Positions 39,065 through 48,104 are shown, counted from the first letter of the stretch. The stretch is DNA of 64,000 nucleotides from Phycisphaeraceae bacterium (GCA_019636625.1 JAHBXE010000008.1:1-64000), one strand, 5' to 3'. Numbers and translations: made by a program. The notes: generated by a model from the sequence alone, not told the origin.

Positions 39065-40168
39065 ATGGGCCTGGAACCTCCTCCCACCACTCCCTCATCC
39101 CCGACCGCGAGGTTCTTCCCGTGCAAACAGTGCGGGGCCAAGCTCCAGTTCGAGCCGGGAACCACGCTGCTCAAGTGTCCCTACTGCTCCGCGGAGAACG
39201 CGATCGAAGGCGTGGATGAGCGCGCGACCGAGCGTGACTTTGAGGCGGAGCTCGCCCGCCTCGAGGGCGCTCACACTTCCGAAACCGTGGACACCGTGCA
39301 GTGCAACGGCTGCCGCGCCGTCCTGACGCTCGCCCCCAACATCACCAGCCTGACCTGCCCATTCTGCGGGACCAACATCGTCAACCAGGGCCGGGCCATG
39401 AACCTGATCCTGCCCGACTGCCTGCTGCCGTTCATGTTCCGGCGCGAGAAGGCGGAGGAGGCCTATCGAAAGTGGATCAAGAGCCGCTGGTTCGCGCCGT
39501 CCAAGCTCAAGAGCCAGAGCATGCTCGACGCCGCGCTCAAGGGCATCTACCTCCCGTCATGGACGTACGACTGCGACACCACGACCGCCTACACCGGGCA
39601 GCGGGGCGATGCCTATTACGTGACGCGAACCGTCCGCGTCGGCGGCCGCACCCAGACCCGCGTCGAGCGGAAGATCCGCTGGTCCCCCGCGGCGGGCACC
39701 GTCTTTGTTCGCTTCGATGATGTGCTCGTTCTCGCTTCCAAGTCGCTTCCCCGCCCGCTGGCAGAAAAGCTCGAACCCTGGGACCTGAAGGCCGCCACAC
39801 CGTACAAGGACGACTACCTCGCGGGGTTCACCGCCGAGTGCTACACGACGGACCTGAAACAGGGATTCGTCGAAGCACAGGGCAAGATGGCCCCGAAGAT
39901 CGACGCGGCCATCCGGGCTGACATCGGCGGCGATGAACAGCGGATCACCTCGCGCCGGGTGAAGTACTCGCGGATCACCTTCAAACACATCCTGCTGCCC
40001 GTCTGGGTATCGGCCTACCGGTTCAACGGCAAGGTCTTCCAGTTTCTCGTCAACGCCCGGACGGGTGAAGTTCAGGGACAGCGGCCATGGTCGGCGTGGA
40101 AGATCACCAGCGCGATCCTCGCCGCCTTGGCCGTCATCGGCGTGATGATCTGGATCTTCAGCCGCTGA
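39065..40168 (+). CDS. Double zinc-ribbon protein with C-terminal membrane anchor
   Basis: A 367-residue protein. Two TFIIB-like zinc ribbons occupy the N-terminus (Cys20/23/38/41 and Cys80/83/98/101). A soluble beta-rich middle region follows, and a single C-terminal membrane helix (about 347-365) makes it tail-anchored. It resembles the primosomal-N'-like zinc-ribbon proteins (YdjG type) that are encoded beside SPFH proteins. No clear Shine-Dalgarno is seen before ATG 39065. Likely partner of the upstream SPFH protein at the inner membrane; the actual activity is unknown. Confidence 0.82.
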   Translation: MGLEPPPTTPSSPTARFFPCKQCGAKLQFEPGTTLLKCPYCSAENAIEGVDERATERDFEAELARLEGAHTSETVDTVQCNGCRAVLTLAPNITSLTCPFCGTNIVNQGRAMNLILPDCLLPFMFRREKAEEAYRKWIKSRWFAPSKLKSQSMLDAALKGIYLPSWTYDCDTTTAYTGQRGDAYYVTRTVRVGGRTQTRVERKIRWSPAAGTVFVRFDDVLVLASKSLPRPLAEKLEPWDLKAATPYKDDYLAGFTAECYTTDLKQGFVEAQGKMAPKIDAAIRADIGGDEQRITSRRVKYSRITFKHILLPVWVSAYRFNGKVFQFLVNARTGEVQGQRPWSAWKITSAILAALAVIGVMIWIFSR

Positions 40169-40177
40169 CGGCGCAAC

Positions 40178-41494
40178 CTACCCCTTCGGCTCCTCCAACC
40201 TGCCCAGCCGCCTCACCTCCGGCCACAACCACGCCACGCCCAGCACGACCAGCACCGTCCCGATCCCTCCGCTCACCACGCTCACGACCGGCCCAAAGAG
40301 CTTCGCCACCAGCCCCGACTCGAACGCACCCAGTTCGTTGCTGCTCTCGATGAACACGCTGTTCACCGCCCCGACCCGGCCCCGCAGGTGGTCCGGCGTC
40401 CGCACCTGCACCAGCACGTGACGCACCACGACGCTGATGTTGTCGAGCCCGCCCAGCAGCGTCAGCATCAACAGAGACAACCCGAACCACTTGGAGAGAC
40501 CGAAGATGATGGTGCACACGCCAAAGCCCGCGACGCTCCACAGCAGGGCCTTGCCCGCGTTGCGAAACGCCGGGCGATGCGCCAGGATCAGTGCCATCAG
40601 GAACGCGCCGACGTACGGGGCCGCCTTGAGCATCCCGAGCCCCACCGGGCCGACCAGCAGAATGTCCTTCGCATAAATCGGCAGCAGCGCCGTCGCCCCG
40701 CCCAGCAGCACGGCGAACAGGTCCAGCGTGATCGTCGCGAGGATCGTCTTCTCCCGCCACACATGCCCGGCCCCATCGAACATCGACCGCACCGTGAAGC
40801 GACCGTTTCGCTTGGGCGCCGGGCGGGGCTGAATCCCGGCCGCGGAAACCGCGAAGATCAGGCACATCACCGCCGCCGCAGCGTACACCGGCCACGCCGC
40901 CTTCGTCGCCGCGATGATCGCCCCGGCGATGATCGGCCCGCCGAACGCCGAGAGCTGGAACACGCCGCTGTTCCAGGTGACCGCGTTGTGGAAGTCGCGC
41001 GGCGGGACGATCGAGGGCAGAAGCGCCGCCCGGGAAGGCCCGTTGAACGACCGCGCGCAACCCGTGAGCATGAGCATGAAGTAGAAGAGCGGCATCGGCG
41101 CCTTCTCGTGCGAGAGCACCGCCAGCAGCCCAAGAAGAACGAAGAACGCCAGTTGCGTCAGCACGAGGATCTTCTTGCGGCTGAACAGGTCGATGGCCTG
41201 CCCGGCCGGCAGCGCCATGATGAGCACGGGTATCGCCCGAGCCAGCCCGATGTAGCCAAGCGCCAGTGCATCGTTCGTCCGCTCGTACACCTCCCACGCG
41301 ACCGCCATGCCCATCATCTGCAGGCCCGTGCTCGACACGACAAATCCGAGCGCAAACCGGCGGTAATTCACGGACCGGATCGCCGCGTACGGATCGTGCG
41401 GACGCGTATCGAGCAGTTCCTCCGCGATCGGCTCCGGTTCAACGGAGGCCCCGGCGGGACGAAGCTCTTCGGTCGGTCGTGGGGTGTCGGACAT
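40178..41494 (-). CDS. MFS transporter, EntS/MFS_3-type
   Basis: A 438-residue transporter with about 11-12 membrane helices. The N-terminal half has RFALGFVVSSTGLQMMGMAVAW-like start features, GLARAIPVLIMALPAGQAIDLFSRKKIL as the loop 2-3 motif, and a C-terminal RTPDHLRGRVGAVNSVFI motif typical of the MFS_3 (enterobactin exporter-like) group. ATG 41494 is preferred to the open frame at 41545. It lies 74 nt after the metal ABC operon on the same strand, so read-through is possible. Substrate unknown; export of a siderophore or small molecule is only a family-level guess. Confidence 0.85.
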   Translation of the reverse strand: MSDTPRPTEELRPAGASVEPEPIAEELLDTRPHDPYAAIRSVNYRRFALGFVVSSTGLQMMGMAVAWEVYERTNDALALGYIGLARAIPVLIMALPAGQAIDLFSRKKILVLTQLAFFVLLGLLAVLSHEKAPMPLFYFMLMLTGCARSFNGPSRAALLPSIVPPRDFHNAVTWNSGVFQLSAFGGPIIAGAIIAATKAAWPVYAAAAVMCLIFAVSAAGIQPRPAPKRNGRFTVRSMFDGAGHVWREKTILATITLDLFAVLLGGATALLPIYAKDILLVGPVGLGMLKAAPYVGAFLMALILAHRPAFRNAGKALLWSVAGFGVCTIIFGLSKWFGLSLLMLTLLGGLDNISVVVRHVLVQVRTPDHLRGRVGAVNSVFIESSNELGAFESGLVAKLFGPVVSVVSGGIGTVLVVLGVAWLWPEVRRLGRLEEPKG

Positions 41495-41568
41495 GAACGT
41501 TTCGGACGCGCTTGAAAGCAGGGGTGAACAACCCGCCTGCCGCATTCAGGTCCGTCGGGTGGAGGGTA

Positions 41569-42891
41569 TCACGTGCGGTCGGCCTGCGAAGGGATGCGCC
41601 TGCCGTGCGGGTCCGTCGCGGAATCACCCTCCGGGCGAACCACGAGATGCTCCAGGCGTTCCGCCGTGTCGTGAACATGATCCGGAGCAACACCAGCCTC
41701 GGTCACGAGATAGCTCTCCCACAAGCGGTGGCGCCGAACCAGGTCGCGGGCCGCAACCTCGCCGACTTCCGTCAATACAACTCGTTCGCCCTGTTGGATC
41801 AGCCCCGTGGCCTCCGCGAGTCGCACGCCCCGCCGCGCCGCTCGTTGCCCGACCAGCGCCGCCACTTCGGCCCTCGTCGGCGCCCCCGCTGCGCCCTCGC
41901 CCCGGCGGTACAGCGCAGCAAGCACATCCTCCATCGCAACCGTTCCCTCCAGCCGTCGCCGACGAACCCACCTTCCGACCACGCCATGCCGCGGCCCGAA
42001 CAGCGCCGCCGCGAGGAACAGCCCGCCCGCCGCCACCGTCATGCCTCCCGCGCTGTTGAGCGACCACGACCTGCCCAGCGCCGCCGGCAGCGCGTTCGCG
42101 CCAAGGTACCCGAGCACCGCCGACGCCGCCGCGATGGCCACGCTCACAACGATCTGAGGGCGAAGCCGGTCCGTCAGCAGCCGCGCCGTCGCCGCCGGGC
42201 AGATCAACATCGCGATCACCAGGATGGAGCCGACCGCCTCGAACGAGGCCACGGTCGCCGCGGCGACAAAGAGCATCAGCAGGAAGTGCATCAACCCGGC
42301 ATGAAACCCCTGCGCTGTAGCCAGCGCCGGATCGAACGCCGCCAGGCGAAGCTCCTTGAAGAGCACCACGACAAATCCCGTCGCCAGCACCGCCATCACC
42401 AGCAGCGTGACTACCTGCCGCGGGACCCGCCCCAGCGTATCGAGCGAGAGGAACCCGCCCCAGGTGTCCGGTGGAAACCAGAAAATCGTGGACAGTTCGC
42501 CGTAGAGCACGCAATCCGGATCGAGGTCAACGCCCGGGATCGAGGCCTGCTCGATCAGCAGCACGCCAAGCGCAAACAAGAGGCTGAAGACGACGCCCAT
42601 CGCGGCGCCCGTCTCGATTCGCCCGATCTTCCGCACCAGTTCAACCAGACCGACGGTGACAACGCCCGCCGCCGCGGCGCCGATGAACATCGGCCCCGGG
42701 CTTCGCGAGTGCGTGATCAAGAACGCCGCGACCAGCCCGGGCAGCACCGAGTGCGAAATCGCATCGCCCATCAGGCTCAGCTTCCGCAGGATCAGGAAGT
42801 TCCCCAGCAGCCCGCACAGCACGGCGGCCAGCAGCCCCGCCGCCAGCGGCATCGCGTCCAGTTGCAGGAAGTTGTGAACCACGGGGCTCAC
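41569..42891 (-). CDS. Metal ABC transporter permease fused to a DtxR-like domain
   Basis: A 440-residue protein. Residues 1 to about 300 are an ABC-3 (ZnuB/MntB/TroD-type) permease with about eight helices (GDAISHSVLPGLVAAF). Residues about 318-420 match the DtxR/MntR fold: a winged-helix segment, then LTEVGEVAARDLVRRHRLWE and HVHDTAERLEHL. These keep the His and Glu of the ancillary metal site (His388, Glu392), and Glu replaces the DtxR-type Cys, as in MntR. The start overlaps the other permease by 4 nt. It should form half of the membrane channel for Mn or Fe while its cytoplasmic domain senses the metal; the sensing is inference. Confidence 0.9.
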   Translation of the reverse strand: MSPVVHNFLQLDAMPLAAGLLAAVLCGLLGNFLILRKLSLMGDAISHSVLPGLVAAFLITHSRSPGPMFIGAAAAGVVTVGLVELVRKIGRIETGAAMGVVFSLLFALGVLLIEQASIPGVDLDPDCVLYGELSTIFWFPPDTWGGFLSLDTLGRVPRQVVTLLVMAVLATGFVVVLFKELRLAAFDPALATAQGFHAGLMHFLLMLFVAAATVASFEAVGSILVIAMLICPAATARLLTDRLRPQIVVSVAIAAASAVLGYLGANALPAALGRSWSLNSAGGMTVAAGGLFLAAALFGPRHGVVGRWVRRRRLEGTVAMEDVLAALYRRGEGAAGAPTRAEVAALVGQRAARRGVRLAEATGLIQQGERVVLTEVGEVAARDLVRRHRLWESYLVTEAGVAPDHVHDTAERLEHLVVRPEGDSATDPHGRRIPSQADRT

Positions 42892-44264
42892 GCCCGGCCT
42901 CCCACGCCGGGATGCACCCCGGCGGCATCGCTGTTGACCGAAATCGCGACTCCCTTCGCCGCCAGCTCCGCCTCAAGCGAAGCGACAAGCTCCTCGGAGA
43001 GCACATGCACGACCTGATCCACCGACCAATCAACATGGCTGGGCGCCACATCGGCATGGCTGATCAGGTACTGCTCCCACAAACGGTGATTGCGGTGAAT
43101 GCGTGCCCCTTCTTCACGCCCTCGATCGGTGAGCGCAACTTCCCCCGCCCGCCGGGTCAGGAGCCCCTTTGCCCGCAGCCGCGCGAGAGTCATCTCCCGG
43201 AACACACCGGACCAGCCGCGAGCGACCCCGAATCGCTCCTTGTCCGCCAACGCGAGGCGGCCGCCCGCCTCGTACGCCGCCTCCACCACATGGTCCCCGG
43301 CGATGCGGAACCGCTGCGATCCCCGGCGCCAGGCAGCCGCCACCACGCCACGCGAAGGCGCCATCAGCATGCTCAGCATGAACAGCGCGCCGGATGTGAG
43401 GACAATCACCGATCCCGCCGGCTTCCGCGGAAACAGCGACGACACAACCGAGCCGAAGTACCCGCTAAGCCCGCCGATGATCGCTGCGAGGATCACCAGC
43501 GTGCGGAGACGATCCGTCCAGAACCTCGCGGCGACCGGCGGGATGATGAGCATCGACACGACCAGAATGAGCCCGACCGCCTGCAGCCCCGCCACCGTCA
43601 CAAGCACGACCAGCGCCATCATCAGCAAGTCGATGAGCGTCACCGGCCACCCCCCCACCTTCGCGAACGCATCGTTGAAGGCGACGAGCGCAAACTCCTT
43701 GAACAGCAGCCCAGCCGCCGCCACCGCCGCCAGGGCAAGCCCCGCCATGAGCGCGACATCGCCCAGGCTCATCGCCGCCGTCTGCCCGTAGATGAACGCC
43801 TTGATTCCCCCTTGGTTCCCACCCTTCATCGTCTGGATGTAGCTCAGCAGCACCACGCCGACGCCGAAGAACACGCTCAGCACGATCCCGATCGCTGCAT
43901 CCTCGTGCAGCCGCGTCCGCCGAAGAATCCACTGCACGCACAGCACACCAAGCACGCCCGTCGCCGCGGCCCCCGTCAGCAGCACGGGGAGCGACCGCCC
44001 CTCAACGCCCAGGCCCGCCGCGATGATGAACACCAGCCCGATGCCCGGGAGCGTCGCGTGCGCCAGCGCATCGGCCATCAGCGCCCGCTTGCGCAGAAGC
44101 CCGAACACCCCGACAATCCCCGCCGCGATGCCCAGCAGCGTCGTTCCCGCCACCACGATCGCCGTGTTGTATCCCGCGCGGAACAGCAGCGCGTCAACGG
44201 CTTCCCGCGCCGTCGGCCACGCCTCAGCGCTCCGACCCAGACTTGTTTGGGCGCACAGCCACAC
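42888..44264 (-). CDS. Metal ABC transporter permease fused to a DtxR-like domain
   Basis: A 458-residue protein. Residues about 30-305 form an ABC-3 permease (LMADALAHATLPGIGLVF). Residues about 320-440 are a DtxR-like module with a helix-turn-helix region and LTDRGREEGARIHRNHRLWE followed by HVDWSVDQVVHVLSEEL. The HRLWE His/Glu pair is kept, but the second metal half-site is weaker than in the partner permease (Asp for Cys/Glu, Val for Glu). GTG 44264 has GGAGG about 10 nt upstream. The two permeases probably make a heterodimer, bringing two DtxR-like modules together as in the soluble repressor dimer. Confidence 0.9.
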   Translation of the reverse strand: MWLCAQTSLGRSAEAWPTAREAVDALLFRAGYNTAIVVAGTTLLGIAAGIVGVFGLLRKRALMADALAHATLPGIGLVFIIAAGLGVEGRSLPVLLTGAAATGVLGVLCVQWILRRTRLHEDAAIGIVLSVFFGVGVVLLSYIQTMKGGNQGGIKAFIYGQTAAMSLGDVALMAGLALAAVAAAGLLFKEFALVAFNDAFAKVGGWPVTLIDLLMMALVVLVTVAGLQAVGLILVVSMLIIPPVAARFWTDRLRTLVILAAIIGGLSGYFGSVVSSLFPRKPAGSVIVLTSGALFMLSMLMAPSRGVVAAAWRRGSQRFRIAGDHVVEAAYEAGGRLALADKERFGVARGWSGVFREMTLARLRAKGLLTRRAGEVALTDRGREEGARIHRNHRLWEQYLISHADVAPSHVDWSVDQVVHVLSEELVASLEAELAAKGVAISVNSDAAGVHPGVGGRA

Positions 44265-44269
44265 GCCGC

Positions 44270-45097
44270 TCAGCCTCCCCCGCCGCCCGCACGCGCCACC
44301 GCCTCCGCCGCCTCGGCCAGCAGCGTCAGCCGGCCACCGTACGTCTTGTGAAGGTTCTCCCGCGTAAAGACCTCGCCCACCGGCCCCGCCGCGACCACCC
44401 GCATGTTGATCAGCATCACGTGGTCAAAGTACTCCGCCACCGTCTGCAAGTCGTGGTGGACGCAGATCACCGTCTTGCCGCCCCGCTTGAGCTCCCGCAG
44501 AACCTCCACGATGGCCCGCTCCGTCGCGGCATCCACACCCGCGAACGGTTCATCCATGAAGTACAGGTCCGCTTCCTGCGCCAGCGCCCGGGCCAGGAAC
44601 ACCCGCTGCTGCTGCCCCCCCGAAAGCTGGCTGATCTGCCGATCCGCCAGCGGCAACATCCCCACCCGCGCCAGGCACTCCATCCCCGCCCGCTTGTGCG
44701 CCCGCGACACCGGCCGGCACCACCCGATCTTGTGGTACCGTCCCATGCACACCACGTCCAGCGCCGACACCGGAAAGTCCCAGTCCACGCTCTCCCGCTG
44801 CGGCACATACCCCACCCGCCCGCGGACCCGGCGGTACGGGCTCCCCCAGAACTCCACGAGCCCCGACGCCCGCGGCACCAGGTCAAGGCACGCCTTGATC
44901 AGCGTGCTCTTCCCCGCCCCGTTGGGGCCGACAATGGCCACCAGCGCATTGGCCGGCGCGTCGTAGTCCACATCCCACAGCACCGGCTTGTGGTGGTACG
45001 CCACCGTCATCGCGTGGATCGACAGCGGGCTCTGCGCCGAGTGCTCCGGGCGAGCATCGAGCCGAGATCCGTCTGATTTCGACGCGGCCGTTGTCAC
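44270..45097 (-). CDS. Metal ABC transporter ATP-binding protein
   Basis: A 275-residue ATPase: Walker [11 protein letters not shown]-loop VPQRESVDW, signature LSGGQQQR, Walker B DLYFMDEP and switch His in CVHHD are all present. It is of the MntA/TroB/ZnuC type. The [16 protein letters not shown] segment is typical of manganese/iron importers. An extra 25-residue polar N-terminus precedes the core. It overlaps the binding-protein gene by 4 nt and is 5 nt from the next permease, so the four genes form one transcript. Confidence 0.94.
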   Translation of the reverse strand: MTTAASKSDGSRLDARPEHSAQSPLSIHAMTVAYHHKPVLWDVDYDAPANALVAIVGPNGAGKSTLIKACLDLVPRASGLVEFWGSPYRRVRGRVGYVPQRESVDWDFPVSALDVVCMGRYHKIGWCRPVSRAHKRAGMECLARVGMLPLADRQISQLSGGQQQRVFLARALAQEADLYFMDEPFAGVDAATERAIVEVLRELKRGGKTVICVHHDLQTVAEYFDHVMLINMRVVAAGPVGEVFTRENLHKTYGGRLTLLAEAAEAVARAGGGGG

Positions 45098-46074
45098 TTG
45101 GAGAGCTTCCCCGCCATCCCCTTCTCCGGAACCTCGCCGCCCAGCGCCCGCGCGATCGTCGTCACGTTGTGATCGATCATCCCGATGTACGTCCCCTCGT
45201 ACGTGCCGGGTGCTCCCATCGCATCGCTGAACAACTCCCCGCCGATCTTCACCTCATGCCCACGCGCCTTGGCCCCGGCCAGCAGCGCCCGGATGTTCCG
45301 GTCCGAAACCGTCGATTCCACGAACACCGCGCCGATCTTCCGGTCCACCAGCAGCTTCACGATCCGCTCCACATCCTTCAGCCCCGCCTCCGATTCCGTC
45401 GAGATCCCCTGGATCCCCACCACCTCGTACCCGTACCGCCGCCCGAAGTACCCGAACGCATCGTGCGCCGTCACCAGCACACGCCGCCCCTCCGGCACGC
45501 TCCCCAGCACGCGCTCCGCGTACGCGTGGAGCCCGTCCAGTTCCTTCAGATAGGCCGCGGCGTTCGCGCGGTATGCATCCCGCCCCGCCGGGTCCGCCTC
45601 CGAGAGCTTGTCACGCACCACCTCAACAGCCTTCGCCCATGCCAACGGGTCCATCCACACATGCGGGTCGGGATGGCCTTCCAGGTGCCGCGGCTCCACG
45701 ATGTACCGCTCGTCGAGCAGCTCCGTCACGGCGTGCACCTTCCGACCCGACGTGGCGACCCGGATCAGCGCATCGGTCATCTTCCCCTCGAGCAGCAACC
45801 CGTTGTACAGCACCACATCCGCCTTCATCAGCTGCTGGATGTCCGCCCGGCTTGGCTTGTACAGGTGCGGGTCCACTCCCTCCCCCATCAGCCCGATCAC
45901 GGTCGCCCGATCTCCGGCCACCGCCCGGGCGATGTCCGTCACCATCCCCACCGTCGTCACCACGGTCAGTCTCGGCTCCGGCCCCTTCGGCCCCGCGCCG
46001 ACCAAAACCCCCGCCAACGCGACCCCCGCCGCCGCCAGAACCCACATCATCACCCGCCCGTAAAATGTAGCCAT
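45094..46074 (-). CDS. Manganese-type metal-binding protein of ABC importer
   Basis: A 326-residue cluster A-I (TroA/PsaA/MntC) solute-binding protein. The four metal ligands are His in GVDPHLYKP, His in DPHVWMD, Glu in VFVESTVSD and Asp in GMIDHN. This is the H-H-E-D set of Mn(II)/Fe(II) binders rather than the three-His set of zinc binders. There is no zinc-type His-rich loop. It has an N-terminal hydrophobic signal (about 8-28) without a lipobox. ATG 46074 lies exactly at the predicted transcription start; GTG 46053 or ATG 46050 would still leave a shortened signal peptide. Confidence 0.93.
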   Translation of the reverse strand: MATFYGRVMMWVLAAAGVALAGVLVGAGPKGPEPRLTVVTTVGMVTDIARAVAGDRATVIGLMGEGVDPHLYKPSRADIQQLMKADVVLYNGLLLEGKMTDALIRVATSGRKVHAVTELLDERYIVEPRHLEGHPDPHVWMDPLAWAKAVEVVRDKLSEADPAGRDAYRANAAAYLKELDGLHAYAERVLGSVPEGRRVLVTAHDAFGYFGRRYGYEVVGIQGISTESEAGLKDVERIVKLLVDRKIGAVFVESTVSDRNIRALLAGAKARGHEVKIGGELFSDAMGAPGTYEGTYIGMIDHNVTTIARALGGEVPEKGMAGKLSK

Positions 46075-46083
46075 GGCTACATT
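46064..46083. promoter_or_regulatory. 20-bp perfect palindrome, candidate MntR/DtxR-family operator
   Basis: AATGTAGCCATGGCTACATT is an exact inverted repeat of 20 bp. It covers the end of the -10 hexamer, the predicted transcription start and the start codon of the binding-protein gene. The half-site AAYRTAGC is shared with the E. coli MntR box (AACATAGC...GCTATGTT), with a comparable half-site layout. A protein bound here would block RNA polymerase. Candidate binders are a DtxR/MntR-family repressor encoded elsewhere or the DtxR-like domains of the two permeases. Confidence 0.75.
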
Positions 46084-46109
46084 ATCGGCAGAGCCGCCAC
46101 CAGAGTCAA
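46081..46109 (-). promoter_or_regulatory. Sigma-70 promoter of the metal ABC operon
   Basis: Minus-strand TTGACT (46109-46104) and GATAAT (46086-46081) are separated by exactly 17 bp, close to the sigma-70 consensus and rare in this GC-rich sequence. The seventh base after the -10 is 46074, the A of the ATG of the binding-protein gene, so a leaderless transcript is predicted. The -10 overlaps the palindrome at 46064-46083. Confidence 0.8.
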
Positions 46110-46385
46110 AAGTACGCCGATTTCCTCGCTTTCATGCCCCCAAACCCCCGTCCTCAGTCCCCTCCACCCGTCCGGTGCGTGCAGAGCGTGCATTAAGGGA
46201 CCTTCCCGTGCGTTGGGCACCCCGGCTCGTTCAGGAGACTTGCCCCCGCACCGCTGAACCGACTGCGCCAGCCAACGCAAAGGCCCCGATTCGCCAGTCC
46301 GGCGCCACATTTGAATCGGCGCCGTCATCCAGTTCAACCCGCACGCCGCACGTCACGTGCTCGACCACCGACTCGGAACCCACCA
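46110..46385. other. Intergenic region between divergent ABC operon and CotH gene
   Basis: About 276 bases with no convincing gene. The 86-residue minus-strand frame across it starts with no Shine-Dalgarno and runs through the promoter, so it is rejected. The CotH gene start has no clear Shine-Dalgarno. No second palindrome or structured RNA was noticed. Confidence 0.5.
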
Positions 46386-48104
46386 ATGAAACATCTCCTC
46401 GTGGTGACCTGCCTCGCTCTTGCCTCCGTCGCCGCCGCGCAACCCGACGACGTCCGCCCGCCGCGCGGCGATGGCCCCCGAGGCGGCGGCCCCGGCGGCA
46501 TGGGCGGCCCCGGCATGATGATGCAGGACCGCGAAATCCTCTCCCGCTTCGACACCGACGGTGACGGCATCCTCAACAAGGCCGAACGCGCCGAAGCCCG
46601 CAAGTTCATGCAGGAAGAAACCTCCCGACGCCCCCGCCGCGGCGGAGGCATGGGGGGCGGCCCCGGTGGAGGTCCCGGCGGCCCGCCCGGCATGGAGCGC
46701 CCGGCCAGCTCGCCCGGCCCACGCATCGCCAAGTCGGACGTCGCGCCCGCCATCGGCGGCCTCTACGACCCCGATGTATACCGCACCATCTTCCTCGACT
46801 TCGAGAGCGACGACTGGGAGGCCGAACTCTCCGACTTCATCCGCACCGACGTCGAGGTCCCCGCCACCATGACCGTCGACGGCAAGACCTATCCCAATGT
46901 CGGCGTCAGCTTCCGCGGCGCCAGCTCATTGATGATGGTCCCCGCCGGCTCCAAGCGCTCCTTCAACATCTCCGTGGACTACGCCGACAAGAACCAGCGC
47001 CTCCTCGGCGTCAAGACTCTCAACCTCCTCAACGCCAACGGCGATCCCTCACTCATGCGGGGGCCGCTGTTCGCCCACATCGCTTCTGCGCTGAAGATCC
47101 CGGCCCCTCGAGTCAACTTCGTCCGCGTCGTCGTCAACGGCGAGAGCTGGGGCGTGTACCAGAACGCCGAGCAGTTCGACAAAATCATGATCGAACATCG
47201 CTTCGGGTCGTCCAAGGGCGCCCGCTGGAAAGTCCCCGGCAGCCCGCAGGGCCGCGGCGGCCTCGAGTACCTTGGCGAAGACATTGAGCCCTACCGCCGC
47301 CGCTACGAGATCAAGTCCAAGGACGATGCCAAGTCCTGGCGAGCCCTGATCGACCTCTGCCGCACGCTCAACGAAACGCCGACGGACGAACTCGAAGCCG
47401 CTCTCAAGCCCAAGTTGGACATCGAAGGAACGCTGTGGTTCCTGGCCCTCGATGTCGCGACATCCAACGAAGACGGCTACTGGGTCCGCGCCAGTGACTA
47501 CTCCATCTACTTGGATGAGAAGGGCATATTCCACATCCTCCCCCACGATGCAAACGAAACCTTCCTGCCCGGCGGTGGCCGCGGCCCCGGAGGCCGAGGT
47601 GGCCCGCCGGGCGGCCCCGGCGCCCCACCCGGAGGCCCGGGTGCCGAACGGGACGGACCAGATCGCGAACCTCCGCGCGAACGCCCCGCGGGACAGCCAG
47701 GCGCCGACCGCCCCGCGCTCGCCCGCGCCAGCGGCCAGGTCGATCCCCTCGTCGCGCTCGACGACTCAACCAAGCCCCTGCGCAGCCGCCTGCTCAAAGT
47801 TCCCGCTCTGCGCGAAAGCTACCTGCGAAAGGTCCGCTCCATAGCCCAGACCTGGCTCGATTGGGACACGCTCGGCCCCATCGCCGAACGCTACCGCGCC
47901 CTCATCGATGCGGAGGTCAAAGCCGACACCCGCAAACTCTCTTCCTACGAAGCCTTCACACGTTCCATCACGGCCACCCAACCCGAAGGCGAAGCCCGCG
48001 GCCGCAACCGCCCATCGCTCGAACAGTTCACCCGCCAGCGACGGGAGTACCTCTTGAACCACCCCGCGATCAAGGAACTCGCCGAACCCAAGGACCCCGC
48101 CTGA
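46386..48104 (+). CDS. CotH-type protein kinase with EF-hand, secreted
   Basis: A 572-residue protein from ATG 46386, which opens a signal peptide cleaved near AAAQ (residue 19). An EF-hand calcium loop DTDGDGILNKAE lies at about residues 56-67, between Gly/Pro-rich stretches. Residues about 130-390 are a CotH kinase domain (VGVSFRGASSLM, KRSFNISVDY, GVYQNAEQFDK, ILPHDANETF). CotH proteins phosphorylate extracellular proteins. A Gly/Pro/Arg-rich insert of about 60 residues follows the ILPHDANETF motif. The open frame starts at 46311, but the added segment has no signal. Likely substrate: a secreted matrix or surface protein, unidentified. Confidence 0.88.
   Translation: MKHLLVVTCLALASVAAAQPDDVRPPRGDGPRGGGPGGMGGPGMMMQDREILSRFDTDGDGILNKAERAEARKFMQEETSRRPRRGGGMGGGPGGGPGGPPGMERPASSPGPRIAKSDVAPAIGGLYDPDVYRTIFLDFESDDWEAELSDFIRTDVEVPATMTVDGKTYPNVGVSFRGASSLMMVPAGSKRSFNISVDYADKNQRLLGVKTLNLLNANGDPSLMRGPLFAHIASALKIPAPRVNFVRVVVNGESWGVYQNAEQFDKIMIEHRFGSSKGARWKVPGSPQGRGGLEYLGEDIEPYRRRYEIKSKDDAKSWRALIDLCRTLNETPTDELEAALKPKLDIEGTLWFLALDVATSNEDGYWVRASDYSIYLDEKGIFHILPHDANETFLPGGGRGPGGRGGPPGGPGAPPGGPGAERDGPDREPPRERPAGQPGADRPALARASGQVDPLVALDDSTKPLRSRLLKVPALRESYLRKVRSIAQTWLDWDTLGPIAERYRALIDAEVKADTRKLSSYEAFTRSITATQPEGEARGRNRPSLEQFTRQRREYLLNHPAIKELAEPKDPA

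Noticed and set aside
46077-46337. 86-residue minus-strand frame upstream of the metal ABC operon
   Set aside because: It spans the sigma-70 promoter and part of the palindrome, has no Shine-Dalgarno and no protein-like pattern.
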